NCBI RefSeq assembly: GCF_025465935.1
Contig: NZ_JANLNV010000080.1
Coordinates: 1-64,000, forward strand
Length of the DNA: 64,000 bases
DNA from: Pseudomonas sp. 7P_10.2_Bac1
GTDB taxonomy: Bacteria > Pseudomonadota > Gammaproteobacteria > Pseudomonadales > Pseudomonadaceae
Direction of reading: 5' to 3'
Shown: positions 58,252 to 64,000 of the stretch, piece after piece
How positions within the stretch are numbered: position 1 is the first letter of the stretch
Layout: every line of letters begins with the position of its first letter
Program-made: the position numbers and the translations under genes
The notes under the pieces: generated by a model
Told to the model about the DNA's origin: nothing
Database searches by the model: none
The model's input: the letters and a program-made list of their open reading frames with translations, nothing else

Positions 58252-60009
58252 TTAGTCCGCTGTGTTGAACTGCAACGCCGCCAAGCGCGCATACAGCGGG
58301 TTACTGGCAATCAACTGGGCATGCGTGCCTACCGCTACCAGCTTGCCCTGATCCATCACGGCAATGCGATCGGCATTTTGCACCGTGGCCAGACGATGGG
58401 CGATCACCAGCGTGGTACGGCCTTCCATCAAGCTTGGCAACGCCTCCTGGATCAAGTGTTCACTCTGCGCATCCAGCGCACTGGTCGCCTCGTCCAACAG
58501 TAAAATCGGCGCATCTACCAATAACGCCCGGGCAATGGCCAAGCGTTGACGCTGCCCGCCCGACAACCCCTGACCGCCATCGCCCAAGTGGGTTTTGTAG
58601 CCCTGGGGCATCTGCAAAATGAACTCATGTGCATGGGCGATGCGCGCTGCTGCCTCTACCTGGGCATCGCTCGCTTGCGGGTTGCCATAACGAATGTTGT
58701 CTTCGACCGAACCAAAGAACAGCGCCGGGGTTTGCGAGACCAGGGCAAAGCAATGCCGCAAGTCGTGCGGGTCCAGTTGCTGGATAGGTCGCCCTTCCAG
58801 CAGGATTTGCCCTTGCTGCGGGTCATAAAATCGCAGCAGCAAGTCGAACAAGGTCGATTTACCGGCCCCCGACGGCCCGACCAACGCTAGGGTTTCGCCT
58901 GCGTTGATCGTCAGGCTCAGGCCCGCAATCGCGTAGCTTTCGGGACGCGATGGGTAAGAAAAAAGCACATCCTCAAGGCGCAAATTGCCTTCGACCCGTT
59001 CCGGCAGCACCTGCAGTCCCGTTTCGGGCACTCCAATCTGGCTCTTGGACTGCAGCAGTTCGCTGATCCGCTGTGCCGCGCCCGCCGCCTGTTGCAGTTC
59101 GCCGATGACTTCACTCAGAGTGCCGACGGCACTGCCGACCACAAGGCTGTAAAACACAAACGCAGCCAGTTCGCCACCGGTGATGCGCCCGGCGATGACA
59201 TCCATGCCGCCCACCCAAAGCATCACCCCGACTGCGCCCAGTACCAGTGAGATCACCAGGGTAATCAGCCACGCACGCTGCAGAATACGCTTACGCGCGG
59301 TGGTAAATGCGCCTTCAACCGTTTGTGCAAAGCGCTGCTGGTCCTGCTGTTCATGGTTGTAGGCCTGCACGGTCTTGATCTGGGTCAGCGCCTCGGCCAC
59401 GTAGCTGCCCACATCGGCGATGCGATCCTGACTTTGCCGTGACAGGCTGCGCACGCGGCGGCCAAAGAGCAAAATCGGCGAGAGCACCAGCGGCAAAGCG
59501 ACCACCACGATACTGGTGAGCTTGGGGTTGGTGATAAACAGGAGCACCACGCCGCCGATGACCATCAGGCTGTTGCGCAGAAACAGTGACAGGGAAGAAC
59601 CAATCACCGATTGCAACAAGGTGGTGTCGGTGGTCAGCCGGGACTGGATTTCAGAGCTGCGATTGTTCTCATAGAAACCGGGGTGCAAACCGATCAGGTG
59701 GTTGAAGACCTGACGGCGAATATCAGCCACTACCCGCTCACCCATCCACGAAACCAGATAGAAACGCACGAAGGTGCCCACTGCCAAACCCAGCACCAGC
59801 AGCAAAAACAGGCCAATGGACTGGTTAAGCATGTGCGGCGACTGAGTCATGAACCCTTTGTCGACCAGCATGCGAATGCCCTGCCCCATCGACAGCGTGA
59901 TGCCCGCAGTGACGATCAAGGCCAGCAAGGCACCGAGGGCATGCCAGCGATAAGGAGAGACAAAATGGGTAACCAGACGAATGGCGCGGCGTTGACGGGA
60001 AGAAAGCAT
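58252..60009 (-). CDS. MsbA-like ABC exporter (fused permease and ATPase)
   Basis: 585 residues, half-size exporter: six-span membrane domain (~15-310) and ATPase domain (~345-585) with Walker A GPSGAGKST, signature LSGGQRQRL, Walker B ILLLDEATSALD and H-loop IAHRLAT. Works as a homodimer; lipid, peptide or drug export is possible and no neighbour decides. The ATG at 60009 (MLSSRQRRAIRLV) was chosen for the GGAA 7 nt upstream and for normal family length. Confidence 0.93.
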   Translation of the reverse strand: MLSSRQRRAIRLVTHFVSPYRWHALGALLALIVTAGITLSMGQGIRMLVDKGFMTQSPHMLNQSIGLFLLLVLGLAVGTFVRFYLVSWMGERVVADIRRQVFNHLIGLHPGFYENNRSSEIQSRLTTDTTLLQSVIGSSLSLFLRNSLMVIGGVVLLFITNPKLTSIVVVALPLVLSPILLFGRRVRSLSRQSQDRIADVGSYVAEALTQIKTVQAYNHEQQDQQRFAQTVEGAFTTARKRILQRAWLITLVISLVLGAVGVMLWVGGMDVIAGRITGGELAAFVFYSLVVGSAVGTLSEVIGELQQAAGAAQRISELLQSKSQIGVPETGLQVLPERVEGNLRLEDVLFSYPSRPESYAIAGLSLTINAGETLALVGPSGAGKSTLFDLLLRFYDPQQGQILLEGRPIQQLDPHDLRHCFALVSQTPALFFGSVEDNIRYGNPQASDAQVEAAARIAHAHEFILQMPQGYKTHLGDGGQGLSGGQRQRLAIARALLVDAPILLLDEATSALDAQSEHLIQEALPSLMEGRTTLVIAHRLATVQNADRIAVMDQGKLVAVGTHAQLIASNPLYARLAALQFNTAD

Positions 60010-60272
60010 CGAAGGGTTCCGGAAGGTAATCTCTGAGGGGGCATGTGCAAAAGCCTTGCACAGCCTACAACGAACCGGCCCTGGGACTGGTAAACCTTTC
60101 TCACTCGTTTTGATTATGACCGGGTGCCGCAAGCCCTAGGCGTTAAAGTTCTAAAGTGAGGGTGGAAGTTTCCAGGTATTTCTGTTGGACTGGGTTACTC
60201 CACCAAGTGATGTAACAGCTTGGTCATTTAACGGATCTAAAGTAGCGCTACACCCTGATGAGGAGACAGGCC

Positions 60273-60443
60273 ATGGAATCAATCAACACTCAAGCATTAC
60301 CGGTAATTCGCACCCACCAGCAACTGTCTGGGTGCGCCTTTATCGACGCTGAAGGTAATGAAGTTCTCATCACTGAAGAGATGATTCAGAACGCCTGCCA
60401 AGAACTGGAACAGCGTTTGGTCAAACCTGCTAGCAAAGACTGA
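60273..60443 (+). CDS. Small conserved protein, PA1571-like
   Basis: 56 residues, acidic, no signal or membrane segment. The central FIDAEGNEVLITEEMIQNACQE matches, as far as I recall, a small family conserved in Pseudomonas and named after PA1571, of unknown function. GAGGAGA precedes the ATG at 60273. It lies alone on the plus strand, with its own 263-nt upstream region and a REPIN after its stop. Confidence 0.8.
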   Translation: MESINTQALPVIRTHQQLSGCAFIDAEGNEVLITEEMIQNACQELEQRLVKPASKD

Positions 60444-60459
60444 AGCTGACAACACCTGA

Positions 60460-60515
60460 CTTGCCCGCGATCTTTTAAAAAGGTCAAAAGATCGCGAGGC
60501 AAGCTTGCTGCTACG
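60460..60515. repeat. REPIN/hairpin between the small protein gene and pdxB, including the pdxB stop
   Basis: CTTGCCCGCGATCTTTT-N9-AAAAGATCGCG-A-GGCAAG (60460-60503) is a long stem. The REP continues GCTTGCTGCTACG, in which CTA (60511-60513) is the pdxB stop codon TAG on the minus strand. Likely bidirectional terminator. Confidence 0.8.
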
Positions 60516-61653
60516 CCAACTCTGCACCTAACGCTTTAACCATCTGCGTCAACTCTTGCGACTGCCCCACTATCCGCACCGGCAAGCCTTCGATTTCACG
60601 GCGTACCGGGTAGTGTTTGCGCAACGCGTCAAATGCCAGTTTCTGCTCCTGCACCGTGCCCACCAGGCTGCGGCGAAAGTCCGCATCGTCGCGGCGCGGG
60701 TCGTAGACGCCCCGGCACAACATGGCCAGCGCCCAGGCCGGATCACTCTCGGCGCTCAGCTCGACTTTGGCCAGCCAAGGTGCTGGCAGCAGGTCCGCCA
60801 GCTTGATGACCGCTTCCTGACCAAGAAAATCGCAGAACGCCTGGTAAATCTGCGCTGTACCGCGCTGCTTGCCGTCCAGGCTGTAGCCCGCGATATGCGG
60901 CGTTGCCAGCACGCACAGGTCGGCCAGTTCCACATCCACCTGCGGCTCGGCTTCCCAGACATCCAGCACCGCTTGCAGGTCTTCGCGCTGAGTCAGCACG
61001 TCACGCAAGGCGTTGTTATCAATCACCGGCCCCCGGCTGGCATTGATCAGCCAAGTGCCTTGCTTGAGCTGGTTCAGCCGCTGATGATCGAACAAGTGCC
61101 AGGTCGGATGTTCACCGGATTTATCCAGCGGGGTGTGCAAGCTGATGACATCGCAACGTTCGATGATCTGCTCAAGGCTCACGTAGCCATCGCCCTCGAC
61201 TGCCTGACGCGGCGGATCGCAGACCAGCACGTTGAAGCCCAAGCCTTTCAGGACACTCACCAGCCGCCCGCCCACTTCACCGGCCCCCACTACACCATAG
61301 GTGCGCTGGTGCAGGGCGGCACCTTCGATCTCGGCCAGGGTCAGCAAGCTGCCAAGCACGTAATCCACTACCCCACGGGCATTGCAGCCCGGTGCGCTGG
61401 ACCACTGAATGCCCTCTTGCTGAAAATAATCGAGTGCCAAATGATCAGTGCCGATGGTGCAAGTGCCGACAAAGCGCACGGCGCTGCCTTCAAGCAGGTC
61501 TCGGTCGACCTTGGTCACCGAGCGCACCAGCAACACATCGGCATCGTGCACGTCGGCCCGAGTGATCTGGCGCCCCGGCAAACGGCGTATCTCACCGAAT
61601 TGGGCGAAGAATGCATCGATCAACGGAATATTTTCATCAGCAACAATCAGCAT
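60511..61653 (-). CDS. pdxB: Erythronate-4-phosphate dehydrogenase PdxB
   Basis: 380 residues, D-2-hydroxyacid dehydrogenase family, second step of DXP-independent pyridoxal phosphate synthesis. MLIVADENIPLIDAFFAQFG start, NAD-binding GVVGAGEVGGRL, catalytic Arg in INASRGPVIDN, Glu in VWEAEPQVD, His in ATPHIAGYS, and the C-terminal PdxB dimerisation domain. AAGGAG lies 6 nt before the ATG; part of it pairs with an upstream CTCCT in a small hairpin. The last codons merge into a REP. Confidence 0.96.
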   Translation of the reverse strand: MLIVADENIPLIDAFFAQFGEIRRLPGRQITRADVHDADVLLVRSVTKVDRDLLEGSAVRFVGTCTIGTDHLALDYFQQEGIQWSSAPGCNARGVVDYVLGSLLTLAEIEGAALHQRTYGVVGAGEVGGRLVSVLKGLGFNVLVCDPPRQAVEGDGYVSLEQIIERCDVISLHTPLDKSGEHPTWHLFDHQRLNQLKQGTWLINASRGPVIDNNALRDVLTQREDLQAVLDVWEAEPQVDVELADLCVLATPHIAGYSLDGKQRGTAQIYQAFCDFLGQEAVIKLADLLPAPWLAKVELSAESDPAWALAMLCRGVYDPRRDDADFRRSLVGTVQEQKLAFDALRKHYPVRREIEGLPVRIVGQSQELTQMVKALGAELA

Positions 61654-61710
61654 GGCAGGCTCCTTTCAAGGAGTGGCAGTGTAGGCGTTGTTGACACATT
61701 TTGGCGCGTA

Positions 61711-61959
61711 TCAATCCAGCTTCTTGCGGATCCAGTACAGGTACTTGCCCGCCTCTTCTGTCTGCCCCACCAGTTCGTGGTCCAGAAACACGCAGAACTT
61801 GGGGATATCGCGCCGGGTCGACGGGTCGGTGGCAATGACTTTCAGCAAGCCCCCCGCCGGCAGGTCGCGAATGTGTTGGTGCAACATCATGACGGGCTCA
61901 GGGCAGTTCAGGCCGCTGGCGTCCAGGGTGCCGTCAACCGGCAGTTCAGCAACATTCAT
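61711..61959 (-). CDS. tusA: TusA-type sulfurtransferase
   Basis: 82 residues, SirA/TusA fold with the active-site Cys in LDASGLNCPEPVMML (Cys19) and the RRDIPKFC segment. TusA passes sulfur from IscS toward tRNA 2-thiolation and other pathways. AGGAG 6 nt before ATG 61959; starts 14 nt after rlmM, so co-transcribed with it. Confidence 0.95.
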   Translation of the reverse strand: MNVAELPVDGTLDASGLNCPEPVMMLHQHIRDLPAGGLLKVIATDPSTRRDIPKFCVFLDHELVGQTEEAGKYLYWIRKKLD

Positions 61960-61973
61960 CAGAGACTCCTGAA

Positions 61974-63050
61974 TCAACGAGATTTCGGCTTTTTCACGTC
62001 CAGTCGACGCAGATGGCAGGTCACTTCTTCTCGATCGTGGTACAGCTGCTTGCAGCCGATGTCGACCTGAATACCGCGCGCCTTGAAGCCGTCGGCAATG
62101 CGGTCGAGCAAACGGCGCACTTCGGCGTAGCGTTGTTTCATCGGCAGCTTCAAGTTGACCACGGCTTCGCGGCAATGCCCTTCGCCGATCCACTCTTCAA
62201 GCATCGCCGCATTGCGGGCAGGCTTTTCGACGATATCGCAGACCATCCAGTCCACCGGCTGCTTGGGCTTGAAGGTAAAACCATCGGCCATGAGGTGCTG
62301 CACCAGGCCGGTGTCCATCAGGCTTTCGGCCATCGGGCCATTGTCGACGGCGGTTACGAGCATGCCGCGATTGACCAGTTGCCAGGTCCAGCCACCGGGG
62401 GCAGCGCCCAGGTCAACGCCAGTCATGTCGCTGTGCAGGCGCTCATCCCATTGATCACGCGGGATGAAATGATGCCAGGCCTCTTCCAGCTTCAGAGTCG
62501 AACGGCTCGGGGCCTCACGCGGGAACTTGAGGCGCGGAATGCCCATCGGCCACATGGCCGAATTGTTGGACTCAGCCAGCCCCAGGAACACTTCACGGCC
62601 ACTTTTGAAGGTCAGCAACAAGCGCGGTTTGTGATCGGCGTTTTCGACCAGCTTGCCCGCCTTGAGCAACGCCTTGCGCAGATGCACCTCGAACTTCTTG
62701 CAGAAGTTGGAGAGTTCCTTGCCGTCGTTGGTGTCGACCACTTCCAGCCACAGGCTGCCACACACCGGAAAATCGGCCATGTGCTCGAGAATCACGCTGA
62801 TCCGGTCGGTTTCCGGCAGGTCAACAAAACCGCCACGCGCCCATTGCCGAGGGAAAATCAGTTCGCGAAAACGCACGTGCTGCATGAGGCGTTCAGCGCC
62901 GCCTGCTTCGGTGCAGACAAATTCGGCACAGGCCGCGCCCGGCTTGGCTTTGGCATAGCCAGACACATCATGACGGGCGGCCAGCTCAGAGATTTCAGAG
63001 CAGACCTCGCCTTCAAAACCGGGTCGGCAATGCATAAAAACGGTGTTCAT
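61974..63050 (-). CDS. rlmM: 23S rRNA C2498 2'-O-methyltransferase RlmM
   Basis: 358 residues: N-terminal THUMP-like domain and a C-terminal RrmJ-type methyltransferase with SAM motif GVDLGAAPGGWTWQL and the DNGPM / VCDIVEKP / LKLPMKQRY segments that hold the catalytic K-D-K-E set. It modifies C2498 of 23S rRNA. MNTVFMHCRPGFEGE at 63050 is the conserved start. It forms an operon with tusA and is divergent from acnA. Confidence 0.96.
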   Translation of the reverse strand: MNTVFMHCRPGFEGEVCSEISELAARHDVSGYAKAKPGAACAEFVCTEAGGAERLMQHVRFRELIFPRQWARGGFVDLPETDRISVILEHMADFPVCGSLWLEVVDTNDGKELSNFCKKFEVHLRKALLKAGKLVENADHKPRLLLTFKSGREVFLGLAESNNSAMWPMGIPRLKFPREAPSRSTLKLEEAWHHFIPRDQWDERLHSDMTGVDLGAAPGGWTWQLVNRGMLVTAVDNGPMAESLMDTGLVQHLMADGFTFKPKQPVDWMVCDIVEKPARNAAMLEEWIGEGHCREAVVNLKLPMKQRYAEVRRLLDRIADGFKARGIQVDIGCKQLYHDREEVTCHLRRLDVKKPKSR

Positions 63051-63265
63051 TGAATTACTCCTGGGCAGCGGCAAGACATTAGACCGCTGCGCAACCTTGC
63101 CCCAGAGCAAGGTCTGTCACGAAAAGGCGGGCATCATAACTGAGTTCGGAACCTTGAAGCCGTATAGACAGTCCAGTTATTAGCCAGATCATTGAATCAG
63201 GGCTAGGTTAATAGCTCTGTTCGTACCCCACGATCCGTGCCGTGCGGATCAAAAGGAGTCATTTC
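63051..63265. other. Divergent promoter region rlmM / acnA
   Basis: 215 nt with no gene. It must hold both promoters. AAGGAG (63254-63259) is the acnA ribosome site. I cannot name an operator with confidence. Confidence 0.5.

Positions 63266-64000
<735 letters not shown>

Overview
The window is chromosomal DNA of a fluorescent Pseudomonas. It looks like a non-aeruginosa species close to the fluorescens/putida lineages. The evidence is a complete PvdL-type chromophore synthetase, the sigma factor PvdS, the FpvGHJK-FpvCDEF iron-release system, Pseudomonas REP elements, and housekeeping genes (rlmM, tusA, pdxB, acnA, ppnP) with typical Pseudomonas sequences. Most of the first 56 kb is devoted to making the siderophore pyoverdine and recovering iron from it.

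Layout. (1) 0.1-24 kb, minus strand: two peptide-chain NRPSs, 3685 aa then 3930 aa, joined by a TGATG overlap and followed by an alpha/beta hydrolase. (2) 24.2-31.4 kb, plus strand: a siderophore-interacting ferric reductase, then fpvG-H-J-K-C-D-E-F as a tightly overlapping operon. (3) 31.6-34.8 kb, minus strand: the MbtH-like protein, pvdH (makes diaminobutyrate) and a CycA-type permease. (4) 35-40.6 kb: a two-component system, divergent from a dsbD2/TlpA-like/dsbG thiol-redox operon. (5) 40.9-56.2 kb: pvdL, pvdG, pvdS and pvdY. (6) 56.3-64 kb: a periplasmic binding protein, a DEDDh exonuclease, ppnP, an MsbA-like ABC exporter, a small conserved protein, pdxB, tusA, rlmM and the start of acnA.

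How it works together. PvdS is made from a sigma70-type promoter overlapped by a Fur-box-like element. Seven sites of the form TAA(A/T/G)(T/G)-N16-CGT (PvdS 'IS boxes') precede the large NRPS operon, the reductase gene, pvdH, mbtH, pvdG, pvdL and pvdY. PvdL starts the chain as acyl-Glu-D-Tyr-Dab. From specificity residues read by eye, the two other synthetases would add D-Ser, Dab, Thr, D-Ser and two residues of the ornithine/hydroxyornithine/lysine code type. A PvdY(II)-like hydroxyornithine acetylase fits an acetyl-hydroxyornithine residue. Genes not seen here (pvdA, pvdE, pvdMNOPQ, fpvA) must lie elsewhere.

Most unusual observations: REP/REPIN repeats translated in frame inside three places of the NRPS genes; stop codons of upstream genes reused as part of PvdS promoters; a DCL-looking condensation domain that follows a module without an epimerase; and an 18-codon leader frame with a strong Shine-Dalgarno overlapping the start of pvdG. 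No tRNA, rRNA, CRISPR array, transposase or phage gene was seen.
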